Below, in pieces: positions 27,388-35,771 of a DNA stretch of 64,000 bases; within the stretch, counting starts at the first letter, position 1, and each line of letters starts with the position of its first letter. This DNA comes from Pseudorhizobium flavum. Lineage in GTDB: Bacteria > Pseudomonadota > Alphaproteobacteria > Rhizobiales > Rhizobiaceae. The position numbers were made by a program, and so were the translations under genes. The notes beneath the pieces are model-generated. The model did no database searches. It worked only from the letters and a program-made list of their open reading frames with translations, and was not told the origin of the DNA. The stretch covers positions 3,882,001 through 3,946,000 of the forward strand of contig NZ_LR723670.1 of assembly GCF_902502825.2 (NCBI RefSeq). The letters are read 5' to 3'.

Positions 27388-28113
27388 TCAGCGGGGTAAT
27401 GCACCGCCATGCCGGGACAGCGCGTGACCGTCGGATTGCGGGAAAGAACCCGGTTCTTCGTGTGACGGCGCTTGCGCAGCGGGTGGCTCCGGGGTGGCTT
27501 GAGAGGAGTCTCTATCGACGTCGCCAACCTGCTCCTGGCGAAGGGGTTCAATCTGCGCAAAATCCTCCCGTTCGCGCAGGGACGGAGCTTTCTCCACCGG
27601 CGTTTCAGGATGAGCCTCAACCGGCAAGACCTGCGTTGTTGTAGGCTGATCTTCCTGCGTAACACCCTCAAGTGTGCGCGCAGCCTTCGACAAGAAACCC
27701 ACCACGGTTTCTTTCGCATCGAGCGGGCCGAACCCACCCATCGAACCGGCTTCGTTGAAATCCCAAGCATATTCGGAAGGTCCCACGTAGTCGCGGATTC
27801 CGGGATCGAGCGACCACATCTTTCGCATCGCTGCATGCCTGAGTGCCTTTGGAACTTCTTTCCTCAAGAAGGCTGCTAGGTCGCTTTCGACCGTCAGGTC
27901 CTCTAGACGCGGTAGGGGTTCGGTCACCTCCGGAGCCTCAAGCTCCGACGGATCGGTTTCGACGACGATAGGGTCAGGCGAGGCAGCCGCAACATCCCCG
28001 GCGCGGACATTCGATGCCAGTTCCTTTGCCGGAGAGGGCGCATCACCTGATGTTCGCGCGTTCAGCTTTCGACGTGACCAGCGGGCGATGGGATTGTCGC
28101 GGTCGCTATTCAT
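27388..28113 (-). CDS. DUF3306 domain protein of the FDH operon
   Basis: This 241-residue, mostly hydrophilic protein has a conserved middle segment (LAAFLRKEVPKALRHAAMRKMW and FNEAGSMGG) that marks the DUF3306 family, always reported near formate dehydrogenase genes. The C-terminal third is low-complexity and acidic/Pro-rich. The function is unknown; an assembly or scaffold role is inferred from context. Its start overlaps the DUF3305 gene stop (ATGA). Confidence 0.75.
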   Translation of the reverse strand: MNSDRDNPIARWSRRKLNARTSGDAPSPAKELASNVRAGDVAAASPDPIVVETDPSELEAPEVTEPLPRLEDLTVESDLAAFLRKEVPKALRHAAMRKMWSLDPGIRDYVGPSEYAWDFNEAGSMGGFGPLDAKETVVGFLSKAARTLEGVTQEDQPTTTQVLPVEAHPETPVEKAPSLREREDFAQIEPLRQEQVGDVDRDSSQATPEPPAAQAPSHEEPGSFPQSDGHALSRHGGALPR

Positions 28114-28655
28114 TCCTCTTCGCCCTTGTTGTTGCGGCCGGATAGCTCAGTGTCGCTTTGGGGAAGTCGACGATGATCGCGTCTCGCCATGGCCTCGGGA
28201 TCCGCCCGATCACGTTTGCGTTTGACGAATGCCTGCTCGACATGATGGGCGTCCACGAATGCTGCGAGACGTGTCTGCAATTCGATCGGCATTGCGATCG
28301 CTTCGATGATGTCCGTATTGGTTTCCGTCAGGGATTCGGCTTCAGCCGGATCCGCAGTTACCAAGTTTACCACGATCCCGGGTGCAGCATTCGTCTGTCG
28401 TAGCGAGACCCACAGGCTGGGTTGCCTTGAACGCAGGTTTTCACGGTACATTGTGGTGTCTGTCCCGAAGAATTCGAGCTCGTACGCTCCTGCATAATAT
28501 CGCGTAACCCGAGATGTTTGCTCCAGGACAGTCCATGGTGCAGCAGCCGGCGCCCCGACCAGCACTGCAGTCGGCAACCAGGCATGATCGGCCCACGGGC
28601 TCTGGAGATCTCGCCGCTCCACGATCACACCAACACTTGCTGTTTCCCGCACCAT
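28110..28655 (-). CDS. DUF3305 domain protein of the FDH operon
   Basis: This 181-residue protein starts at the ATG at 28655, where the family begins (VGVIVERRDLQSPWADHAW). This VIVER-x4-PW-x2-xxW pattern is the DUF3305 hallmark. The middle has YYAGAYELEFFGTDTTMYRENL and the end is basic and acidic. A longer in-frame extension to 28811 overlaps DUF6352 and is not supported. Function unknown; it pairs with DUF3306 in FDH loci. Confidence 0.75.
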   Translation of the reverse strand: MVRETASVGVIVERRDLQSPWADHAWLPTAVLVGAPAAAPWTVLEQTSRVTRYYAGAYELEFFGTDTTMYRENLRSRQPSLWVSLRQTNAAPGIVVNLVTADPAEAESLTETNTDIIEAIAMPIELQTRLAAFVDAHHVEQAFVKRKRDRADPEAMARRDHRRLPQSDTELSGRNNKGEEE

Positions 28656-28666
28656 GGCTCGCGCTC

Positions 28667-29683
28667 CTAGCTCGCCAGTGCCGTGGCGTTCAACGGCAGA
28701 CCAGCAATGATATTCTGTGGCTTCATCCGGATCGTCTGATCCGGTGTCATTGCCAGGATCAGCCAGACCGGTTGCGCCCCAACTTCGGCTGTGACTTCCC
28801 CAACATTGCAAAAGCGCAGCTGGAACAGAGCAATGATACGGTCGGCGGAAGCCGCGTCAATTTCCTCGCCCCGCCACAATGCATTGCCGATGCGCGTTGC
28901 TTCAACATCCAGTCCAACGAACCAGGCCCAGTCCTCGTCCACGATCTGATCGATCGGGTTGATCGATACCTTGACGGCGAGCAGATGATGGATCCACGCC
29001 TCCATCGCAGTGGCCAGACCTCGGCGGGCCGAACTGCTGCAGCCACCGAGCCTTAGCACCATCTCAAAGCCGTCGCTTTTGTCGAAATAGCTGCTGCCAT
29101 TGGTCTCGTCGAGGATATCAAGCTCGGTGACGGCCGGGCCGCCGAGCATGCTCAAGAGTGGTGATCTGTGGCGGTTTTGCTCGTGAACCTCTATGGTTTC
29201 GGCGTCCGCGAGCAGCAGTGCTCCATCGTGAAAACTCACGCGCTGGGTACGGAAAAACAGTTCAGCAGCGCGTAGTACGCTGGGCTCCGTCTCGCCGTCG
29301 AGGGCGTTGCGCAGGACGACCTGGGTGAGCTGGTTCATGAGGAGCGGGGGCGTATCGTTCGTCGAACCGAGCGCCAGTTGCAGATAGGCTGCTTCTAGCG
29401 AGGGTGTGGTGAGAAGCCGGTCGCGGAATGCAATCATGAACCGCCAGTTTTCTCGTGCGTCCGGGTCCTCAATTGCCGCGATCTCATCGTGCGTTACCGG
29501 ACGGCGCGGATGATGCATAAGGAGTTCATGGTGCAGGCGCCGTTCGGTCTCACATGCCTCTTGTGGTGGAAGTAATTCAGGACGAGCCAGATAGGCCTTG
29601 AGAAAGGCGTCTGTGACGATAAGGCGGTTGGCCTCGTCCCGGTCAAGAAGATGGTGTCCGGATGAAATCCAAAAATCCTTCAT
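28667..29683 (-). CDS. DUF6352 family protein of the FDH operon
   Basis: This 338-residue soluble protein starts at the ATG at 29683 (MKDFWISSGHHLLDRDEANRL, where the conserved N-terminus lies). It is rich in helices, with NGSSYFDKSDGFEMVLRL near the C-terminal half. The family is found with formate dehydrogenase accessory genes in alpha- and betaproteobacteria; no activity is known. Its ATG overlaps the DUF6505 stop (ATGA), so the two are co-translated. Confidence 0.7.
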   Translation of the reverse strand: MKDFWISSGHHLLDRDEANRLIVTDAFLKAYLARPELLPPQEACETERRLHHELLMHHPRRPVTHDEIAAIEDPDARENWRFMIAFRDRLLTTPSLEAAYLQLALGSTNDTPPLLMNQLTQVVLRNALDGETEPSVLRAAELFFRTQRVSFHDGALLLADAETIEVHEQNRHRSPLLSMLGGPAVTELDILDETNGSSYFDKSDGFEMVLRLGGCSSSARRGLATAMEAWIHHLLAVKVSINPIDQIVDEDWAWFVGLDVEATRIGNALWRGEEIDAASADRIIALFQLRFCNVGEVTAEVGAQPVWLILAMTPDQTIRMKPQNIIAGLPLNATALAS

Positions 29684-30207
29684 CTGTGCCGCTCCGCCAA
29701 TGTGCGGATATCCACGTCTTCCATTGCGTCGCTCTCCGGATCGAATGCGATTGTCATACCCGGTTGGTCGGGCTTGGGGCGAAGCGTGCGAAATGATTCT
29801 CGAATTAGGGTGTCCTCGCTCATGCGATGGAGGGCGAGCAGGGTTCCGCAAGGATGATTGCAAAGCGATTGGGCAAACGCAACTTCCTCTTCAGCGGCCG
29901 GTAGGGCGGTTTGCAGATCAGGGGCGCCACAATGGGTCACTAGCTGTTCGGCCAGACGTTCGACGGCCGCAGCTCTTTCCGCTGCGGTTGCCTCCGTGAC
30001 CACAACCAGCGTCGACCAACCGAAACTGTCGATCCCGAGGAAGCCGCCTCGGAATGCCTGCCGATCCTTGCCGTTCAGCGCGTCCGGTTCAACGCCGATG
30101 AACATGAATGTCCCCGTTACGGCCCATTCCCCAGGCGCGGCGGCGTGGGAATAGACGAACGTGTCGGACGCATCGAAGCGGAGCGTACGTGGCAGCTTCA
30201 AAGCCAT
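29680..30207 (-). CDS. DUF6505 family protein of the FDH operon
   Basis: This 175-residue protein starts at the ATG at 30207 (ALKLPRTLRFDASDTFVY). Conserved features are the PRTLRFDASDTFVYSHAAAPGEWAV-type start, read here in parts, and the FLGIDSFGWSTLVVV strand. No catalytic motif is recognised. It overlaps the ligase-like gene upstream by 10 bases and DUF6352 downstream by 4 bases, which ties all three into one translation unit. Confidence 0.7.
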   Translation of the reverse strand: MALKLPRTLRFDASDTFVYSHAAAPGEWAVTGTFMFIGVEPDALNGKDRQAFRGGFLGIDSFGWSTLVVVTEATAAERAAAVERLAEQLVTHCGAPDLQTALPAAEEEVAFAQSLCNHPCGTLLALHRMSEDTLIRESFRTLRPKPDQPGMTIAFDPESDAMEDVDIRTLAERHR

Positions 30208-30944
30208 GGCATGCCCGTCGCCGGATCTGTCCAGGAGGAGGACAAAAGCGCCTGAGCCAGGCTCCGTGGAGCCAAATTGGCTGCGCTCGATTCTGCGCCA
30301 ACGAGCAGATCGCCCGTATCGTTGAAGTGTGCCATTCCTTCCCGTGATGAGAAGCGGTCCAGCCACCGCCTGGCCAGTGGCCCAGCTCCAATCTCCTGCC
30401 ATTCGTGGAATCCGGCCATGAGATGATGGGAAAAGCTTGAGATGATCACGCTAGCATCCGTGACTTCGAAGCCCAATTCGTCAAGTGCGCCGAACTGCGG
30501 CCGCAGACCGGACTCGCGACCCTGCACCACTGTAAGCCGGATCATGGCCGAGAAGATGAGCCAGGCGGGTACTTCAGTCTCGTCTGTTTGAGCCGGCCAA
30601 CTCAAACGACCGCCACCAACCAAAACTCCGTCGATGCGGATTGCATCCGGCCATTCAAAGGCAACCGGTCGTGATGGCGGGGCATGCGTTGCAAGCGCAT
30701 CGGCCAACGCGTTCATGCCGGCATAATGAGCCAGGCGTGCATGGCTCAGCGACATATCCGGTTCCAGTACGACGGCGAAATCAGCCAGATCATTGCGTCG
30801 CGCCCAAACCAGTGTGCCGGCTCCGTTCCTTTCTGCGAGGGCGTGCGCGTGCGTGCAGGCGTCCTCAACCCCATCCGTCACCACCAGCGTATAAGGCGGG
30901 GGTAGTCGGATGGCGCGGTCTGTGCTGGAAACCTCCTCAAACAT
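30198..30944 (-). CDS. Biotin/lipoate-protein-ligase-like protein (DUF4444 type)
   Basis: This 248-residue protein resembles the LplA/BirA catalytic fold (FEWPDAIRIDGVLVGGGRLSW, with the WP-D-x2-x-DG-x-K/V-GG pattern of biotin ligases) and has a C-terminal part of the DUF4444 kind. The canonical GRGRRGR-type loop is not seen; RNGAGTLVWARRND stands in its place. It is the first gene of the FDH operon. What it would modify or bind in FDH maturation is unknown. Confidence 0.7.
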   Translation of the reverse strand: MFEEVSSTDRAIRLPPPYTLVVTDGVEDACTHAHALAERNGAGTLVWARRNDLADFAVVLEPDMSLSHARLAHYAGMNALADALATHAPPSRPVAFEWPDAIRIDGVLVGGGRLSWPAQTDETEVPAWLIFSAMIRLTVVQGRESGLRPQFGALDELGFEVTDASVIISSFSHHLMAGFHEWQEIGAGPLARRWLDRFSSREGMAHFNDTGDLLVGAESSAANLAPRSLAQALLSSSWTDPATGMPWL

Positions 30945-30984
30945 GATGCCGGTCCATTTGTGATGACGGCGACCCTAATCTCCT

Positions 30985-30990
30985 TATAAT
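30985..30990 (+). promoter_or_regulatory. Possible -10 element for the poly-ferredoxin gene
   Basis: A perfect TATAAT lies 59 bases before the ATG at 31049 in the 104-base divergent region between the FDH operon and the poly-ferredoxin gene. The hexamer 17 bases upstream (GATGAC) is a weak -35, and TTGTGA lies 21 bases away, which is too far. The promoter assignment is therefore tentative. Confidence 0.35.
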
Positions 30991-31048
30991 GGATCCTCAG
31001 TGGAGGCGCCACCGCTCTTGGCGGGGACGCGATGGGGGAGCAACAAAC

Positions 31049-33088
31049 ATGATCCCGGAAAGACCTCGCACCATCTTCGTTTGTTCCTGTGAGCGAAGCA
31101 TGCCAAGTTTCGCCGAAAGTGTCGCCCGAGGAGGACGAGGTGACCATATCACGTCAGGGGATCAATTTTGTGGTGTCGAGCTTGATCGCGTTCGCGCGGC
31201 GTTGAGTGGAGCGGAAGACATCACGATCGCCTGCACGCAACAAGCGCCGCTGTTTCGAGAGGTCGCACAAAGCCTCGGCTTTGCCGGCCAACTGGACTTT
31301 GTCAATATTCGCGAGACGGCCGGATGGTCGACACAAGCTGCTGCGGCGGGACCAAAGGCCGCTGCACTCGTTGCGATGGCGGCAGAGCCGGTAACGGCCC
31401 CTGAAACCGTGACGCTTACGAGCAATGGCGTCGTGCTCGTTTACGGGCGAGATGAAGAGGCGATCGAGGCAGGGCGACGGCTTGCCGACGAGATGAACGT
31501 CACGGTTCTTCTCAGCCGGCCAGGCGATGTTGTTCCCAACCGTGTCTGGGATTTTCCTGTCGTGCAGGGAACGATCCGCAATGCGCGTGGCCACCTTGGT
31601 GCATTCGAGCTGACCATCGACAATTTTGCCTTGCCATCGCCGTCGTCGCGCGAGCGTTTGCGCTTTGGTGTTGCCCGCGACGGCGCGGTGTCCCAGGCAG
31701 ATGTCATTCTCGACCTTTCCGGCGGTTTACCGTTGTTTCCCGGCCACGGGCTGCGCTCCGGTTACGTCCGAGTTGATCCAGCCGATCGCGTCGGCCTCGC
31801 CACTGCGATCGACAGGACGGCGAGTTTCATTGGGGAGTTCGACAAACCAAGATATATCGATTTTAGCGCTAATCTGTGCGCCCATTCGCGCTCGCGTATC
31901 ACTGGCTGTACGCGCTGCATAAACCTCTGTCCCACGGGTGCGATCGTACCGGCAGGCGATCATGTTGCCATTGACGCAGATGTGTGCGCCGGCTGCGGAA
32001 ATTGCGCGGCGGCTTGTCCCACCGGTGCCGCAGCCTACGCGTTTCCCGATTCAGGAGCGCTGCTCAGACGAGTGCGCACGCTGCTGCTTACCTTTCAAAG
32101 GGCAGGGGGACGCGACCCGATCCTTGTGTTCCACGACGACAATCATGGACAGGCTCTCATTGATGCGCTCGCGCGCTTCGGCAATGGACTGCCTGCCAAT
32201 GTGCTGCCCGTTGCGGTCAATGAGATCACCCAGTTGGGTATTGAGGCCTGGACCGCCCCGGTCGCCTGGGGCGCCGTTGCAATCCGGGCGCTTTCGTCGA
32301 CAAAGCCGAGCCATGATCTGGAGGGCCTGGATCGTAACATCACGATTGCCAATCTGCTTGGGCAGTCGCTCGGCTATGGAGCCGACGTCTGCAATATAAT
32401 CTATGAAGACGACCCAGATGGTCTGCAAGTGACACTGGCGCAAATGGAATGGCAGGCCGCCATTCGAAATGCGGCCACGTTCTTGCCGATGGGAGACAAG
32501 CGCAGCTTGTTGAAGAGTTCCGTTATTGCGCTGTATCAGGCTGCACCGACCCCCGTCCAAAGAACACCATTGCCAGCGGCGGCGCCATTTGGCGGACTTG
32601 ATGTTGATGTTGACGGCTGCACGCTTTGCCTGTCCTGCGTATCGGCTTGTCCAACTGGTGCGCTTTCCGACAGTGAAGAGCGCCCGGCGCTTTTCTTTGC
32701 CGAAAGTGCTTGCGTTCAGTGCGGGCTATGTGCTGCGACCTGTCCGGAAAAGGTCATTACACTGGTGCCGCAACTGGATTTCCAGGCCTGGGACCTGCCG
32801 CGAAGGGTGGTCAAGGAGGAAGAGCCCTTTCATTGCATTAGATGCGACACGCCTTTTGGCACGAAAAGCACTGTCGAGCGCATCATTGCCAAGCTGGAGG
32901 GCAGCCATTGGATGTTTTCTGGTGACAATGCGCGGCGGCTTGATGTGGTAAGGATGTGCGATAGCTGCCGTGTCGAAGCCGTCATGAATGAAGGGTTCGA
33001 TCCTTACGAAGGTACCGCCCGCCCTGCTCCGCGGACCACGGAGGATTATCTGCGTGCCCGCGCCGGGTCGACCGACACTTCAGTTTGA
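31049..33088 (+). CDS. Multi-cluster 4Fe-4S (poly-ferredoxin) protein of FDH loci
   Basis: This 679-residue soluble protein begins at the ATG at 31049 (RTIFVCSCERSMP). Four ferredoxin motifs are visible: CTRCINLCP at residues 287-294, CAGCGNCAAACP at 313-324, CTLCLSCVSACP at 524-535 and CVQCGLCAATCP at 555-566. Further pairs CIRC (596-599) and CDSC (637-640) follow. The N-terminal third has HdrA-like cysteine and Rossmann-like features (VVLVYGRDEEAIEAGRRLADE). It is likely a cytoplasmic electron carrier or hub for FDH or its maturation. It runs divergently from the FDH operon and ends 2 bases from the convergent WD40 gene. Confidence 0.85.
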   Translation: MIPERPRTIFVCSCERSMPSFAESVARGGRGDHITSGDQFCGVELDRVRAALSGAEDITIACTQQAPLFREVAQSLGFAGQLDFVNIRETAGWSTQAAAAGPKAAALVAMAAEPVTAPETVTLTSNGVVLVYGRDEEAIEAGRRLADEMNVTVLLSRPGDVVPNRVWDFPVVQGTIRNARGHLGAFELTIDNFALPSPSSRERLRFGVARDGAVSQADVILDLSGGLPLFPGHGLRSGYVRVDPADRVGLATAIDRTASFIGEFDKPRYIDFSANLCAHSRSRITGCTRCINLCPTGAIVPAGDHVAIDADVCAGCGNCAAACPTGAAAYAFPDSGALLRRVRTLLLTFQRAGGRDPILVFHDDNHGQALIDALARFGNGLPANVLPVAVNEITQLGIEAWTAPVAWGAVAIRALSSTKPSHDLEGLDRNITIANLLGQSLGYGADVCNIIYEDDPDGLQVTLAQMEWQAAIRNAATFLPMGDKRSLLKSSVIALYQAAPTPVQRTPLPAAAPFGGLDVDVDGCTLCLSCVSACPTGALSDSEERPALFFAESACVQCGLCAATCPEKVITLVPQLDFQAWDLPRRVVKEEEPFHCIRCDTPFGTKSTVERIIAKLEGSHWMFSGDNARRLDVVRMCDSCRVEAVMNEGFDPYEGTARPAPRTTEDYLRARAGSTDTSV

Positions 33089-33090
33089 CA

Positions 33091-34383
33091 TCATTTGCGG
33101 CCTGTTTCGGCTTCCAGGAAACGGATCAGTGCCGCCCGATCCTTAGGATCAGTAATTGTCTGTTCAGGCATCTTGGTGCCAGGCGTGAATTTGCTTGGTC
33201 CCAGTACAAATAGTTCCGACACGGTTTCCGGTGTCCAGACAATGTCCATCCCTTGGAGCGCGGGAGAATAGGGATAACCATCGACAGTCGCAATCCGGCG
33301 GCCAAAAATGCCGTGCAGCGTTGGCCCGGCACGGTTGCCCTGATCCGGATCAAGCGTATGGCAGGCGATGCAGGCGCGAAAGGACTCTGCATCGGGATTG
33401 TCCGCGAAACCCGCCATGAGATCCAGTTGGCTGGTTGCGAACCTGTCGGCCCGCTGGCCGGTATCAACGTTCCACTCGCCGACAACTGGGTCAGTCCCGC
33501 CGGCCAAAATGGCCCGGCCACCGCCTGTAAAGGCAAGTGCCCACACAGCGGCACCTGCGGTGTTGAGGTTTCGAGCCGGCCTGTGGGTGTACAGGTCAAA
33601 CAGCACGACCCCATCTTTGAGCGCCGAGACAGCGAGATGGCGATTGTCCGCTGCCGTAGCCAGTGCGATCAAAGGGCCGGTGGATACCGCATATTCGCCG
33701 ATCACTGCACCGCTGCGGTCGATCTCGCGGAGCTTTCCATCGCTGCCTGCTCCAAAAAGACGGCCGTCCGCAACCGTCGCGAGCGCATTTACTGGCGTTG
33801 GCATGGATAGTCGCTTGGATGCGACGGTTTCATCAGCCGGCCACAGCATGACCGTCGAATCATAGCCTGCGCTTGCAAGCGTCCCATCTGGCAGGAAGGT
33901 CAACGCATTGATGCTACCATCATGACCTCGCAGCACCCGGGACGAACCTTCGGGCAAGGGCCAAAGTCGAATTGTTGCATCCCGTGAGCCGGAAGCAAGG
34001 GTTTTTCCGTCGGGGGCGAGCGCCAGCGCGACGACCGGTCCGCTATGTCCCCTCAGGACAGAAATCGGTTCGCTGCGGCCGATCTCCCAGATCGCGATGT
34101 TTCCGTCGATTCCGGCGCTCGCATACCGCCCTTCCGGCAGAGCGACCACAACGTCTACTTGGCCCTCGTGGAAGAGCAGCACCTGTCGAGCTTCGCCGGT
34201 CTCCAACGACCAAATGATCGCAGTGGCATCAAAACTGCCGGTGATGGCCGTCTCTGCGTCACTGCTCACGGCAATCGAGCGAACCGCGCCACCGTGCCCC
34301 CGCAGTTCTGCTGCATAGGCTGCTGCTCCGATGATGAAGCAGAGCCCTGTCGAGACACAGCGTAAGGCCCCTATCGCGTTCAT
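33091..34383 (-). CDS. WD40 beta-propeller fused to a c-type cytochrome domain
   Basis: A 430-residue exported protein. A signal peptide (LCFIIGAAAYAAELRG) is followed by about seven WD40-type blades (residues 28-310, e.g. LRGHSGPVVALALAPDGKTLASGSRDATIRLW in part). A C-terminal mono-heme domain follows, with CIACH at 338-342 and a likely axial Met405 (GTKMPEQTI). It probably binds an electron-transfer partner in the periplasm. It lies between the poly-ferredoxin and DUF6494 genes. The ATG at 34383 fits the signal peptide better than a TTG at 34398. Confidence 0.85.
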   Translation of the reverse strand: MNAIGALRCVSTGLCFIIGAAAYAAELRGHGGAVRSIAVSSDAETAITGSFDATAIIWSLETGEARQVLLFHEGQVDVVVALPEGRYASAGIDGNIAIWEIGRSEPISVLRGHSGPVVALALAPDGKTLASGSRDATIRLWPLPEGSSRVLRGHDGSINALTFLPDGTLASAGYDSTVMLWPADETVASKRLSMPTPVNALATVADGRLFGAGSDGKLREIDRSGAVIGEYAVSTGPLIALATAADNRHLAVSALKDGVVLFDLYTHRPARNLNTAGAAVWALAFTGGGRAILAGGTDPVVGEWNVDTGQRADRFATSQLDLMAGFADNPDAESFRACIACHTLDPDQGNRAGPTLHGIFGRRIATVDGYPYSPALQGMDIVWTPETVSELFVLGPSKFTPGTKMPEQTITDPKDRAALIRFLEAETGRK

Positions 34384-34481
34384 TGTGCTTGGAACCAATT
34401 CATGATCGACTAGAAAGACTACCTGTCGCCGGCAGCTATGTTGCCGGTGGCTTTACTGTCCACTCTATTCGAGGCAATGAT

Positions 34482-34688
34482 ATGATCACGAATATGGAAA
34501 CCGACCCCTTCAACGTCTCCATGCGCAAGTTCCTCAAGCAGGTGGGCGTGACCTCGCAACAGGCGATAGAAAAAGCGGTCGATCAGCAGGGCCTGAAAGG
34601 GCAAGGAAAGCTGCTCGTCAGGGCGGTTATCACGTCTGAGGCTGCTGGCCTCAATCACGTCGTAGAAGGCGAGATTGATCTTGGATGA
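34482..34688 (+). CDS. DUF6494 family small protein
   Basis: This 68-residue protein starts at the ATG at 34482 (ITNMETDPFNVSMRKFLKQVG). The FNVSMRKFLKQVGVTSQ segment and the ending HVVEGEIDLG are conserved in a small family found beside FDH and tungstate genes. It looks like a compact helix plus sheet with no cysteines. No function is known. A small inverted repeat (CCGGCA at 34429-34434 and TGCCGG at 34442-34447) lies in its leader. Confidence 0.7.
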   Translation: MITNMETDPFNVSMRKFLKQVGVTSQQAIEKAVDQQGLKGQGKLLVRAVITSEAAGLNHVVEGEIDLG

Positions 34689-34804
34689 GCCCGCCGCTGC
34701 CGTGTGAACCTGCTCGAGAGGGAGGGTTTTGCGTGTCGACCATACCCTTCTCCAGCCATCGTTCACACACGGCCCGAGAGGCGCGTCTGCATGGATAGGG
34801 CGTT

Positions 34805-35680
34805 CTATTTGAAGAACCGGATCTTGCCGGCTGGGCTCACATCATAGCCGGTAAGCTCTGCGGCGCGGTCGCTGAAATCGGTTCGGGTCAGGAAACCCAA
34901 CAGAGCCTGGAATGACGGCTGGAAATAAGTCCGCTGTCGCATGAGAAGGTCGAAGTTTTCCCACACCAGCGGCACGAATGCCAAGCCGGCGCCGCACGCG
35001 GCAGCGCGCGTGGCAATGCCGCAATCGGCTCTGCCGGAACGGATAGCTACCGCAAGATCGGGGCCGGTCAAGCAGGGCGGGTGCACACGATTGAGGTCAG
35101 CCGCAACTGCCCCGGCGCCGGCCAAAAGCACCGACAGCAGCATCTCGGCGCCGGCGCCATGTTGACGCACGGCCATACTGGCGCCGCTGGCCAGTACGTC
35201 TTGAAGGCTGTTTAGGGACTTTGGATTTTCGGGCGGCAGCAACAGGCCCTGTTCGCGGCGCACGAAGCCGACCAGCACTGCATCGTGGAGCCTCGGCATG
35301 GCAGCTGCGGCGGCGATGTTGGCATCCTCGGCTTCGCTATGAAAATGCACCGCCGCAGCTGCCACCTCCCCGCGTAGCAGTCGCCCAACGCCACCTTCGG
35401 TGCCCTCTGCCAGACCGGCCAGGCCCGAGCCTGATTGCCGCAGGCTCCAATCAAGCAGGTCGTCCTGGCTTCCGCCGACGATGGGTGGCGGTTCAGGCGG
35501 CACCATACCGGACGGCCTTACCAGTTCCGACATCACCCAGCGATCGAGCTCATGGCGAGGAAACAGCCACTTTCCGGTCACCTTGCTGCAGGGGATGCGG
35601 CCCTCGGCGACCAGTTCGTAGAGTTTGCGCTCGCCAAGGCGAAGATAGTCAGCAGCTTGCGAAGTCGTCAGCAAATCCAT
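34805..35680 (-). CDS. Excisionase-type HTH regulator with PBP-like effector domain (tungstate/molybdate sensor candidate)
   Basis: This 291-residue regulator has an N-terminal MerR/excisionase HTH (TTSQAADYLRLGERKLYELV and IPCSKVTGKWLFPRHELDRW, residues 4-50). The second part, about residues 75-291, is a periplasmic-binding-protein-like domain of the LysR-substrate/ModA type (GRADCGIATRAAACGAGLAFVPL). Regulators of this build control tungstate and molybdate uptake in several bacteria. It is divergent from tupBCA with a 91-base gap containing repeats. The same effector domain appears at the C-terminus of the MoeA fusion at 39217. Confidence 0.8.
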   Translation of the reverse strand: MDLLTTSQAADYLRLGERKLYELVAEGRIPCSKVTGKWLFPRHELDRWVMSELVRPSGMVPPEPPPIVGGSQDDLLDWSLRQSGSGLAGLAEGTEGGVGRLLRGEVAAAAVHFHSEAEDANIAAAAAMPRLHDAVLVGFVRREQGLLLPPENPKSLNSLQDVLASGASMAVRQHGAGAEMLLSVLLAGAGAVAADLNRVHPPCLTGPDLAVAIRSGRADCGIATRAAACGAGLAFVPLVWENFDLLMRQRTYFQPSFQALLGFLTRTDFSDRAAELTGYDVSPAGKIRFFK

Positions 35681-35682
35681 CC

Positions 35683-35705
35683 TGCATTATTATGCAGATT
35701 TATGC
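35683..35705. promoter_or_regulatory. Candidate operator of the tup locus
   Basis: TGCAT-TATT-ATGCA (35683-35696) is an inverted repeat, and it overlaps a direct repeat TTATGC-N4-TTATGC (35690-35695 and 35700-35705) with a 10-base period. Both lie in the gap between the regulator start (35680) and tupB, where the divergent regulator would be expected to bind. Confidence 0.4.
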
Positions 35706-35724
35706 TGGGTTTCAATAATTTGAC

Positions 35725-35747
35725 TTCTGCGGAGAGTATGCGCAGAA
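35725..35747. repeat. Inverted repeat in the tupB leader
   Basis: TTCTGCG (35725-35731) and CGCAGAA (35741-35747) form a perfect 7-base inverted repeat with a 9-base loop, 25 bases before the tupB start. It could be a second operator half-site pair or a small RNA hairpin. Confidence 0.4.
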
Positions 35748-35771
35748 AGAATCCAGTTGGTGAGGCTGTTC

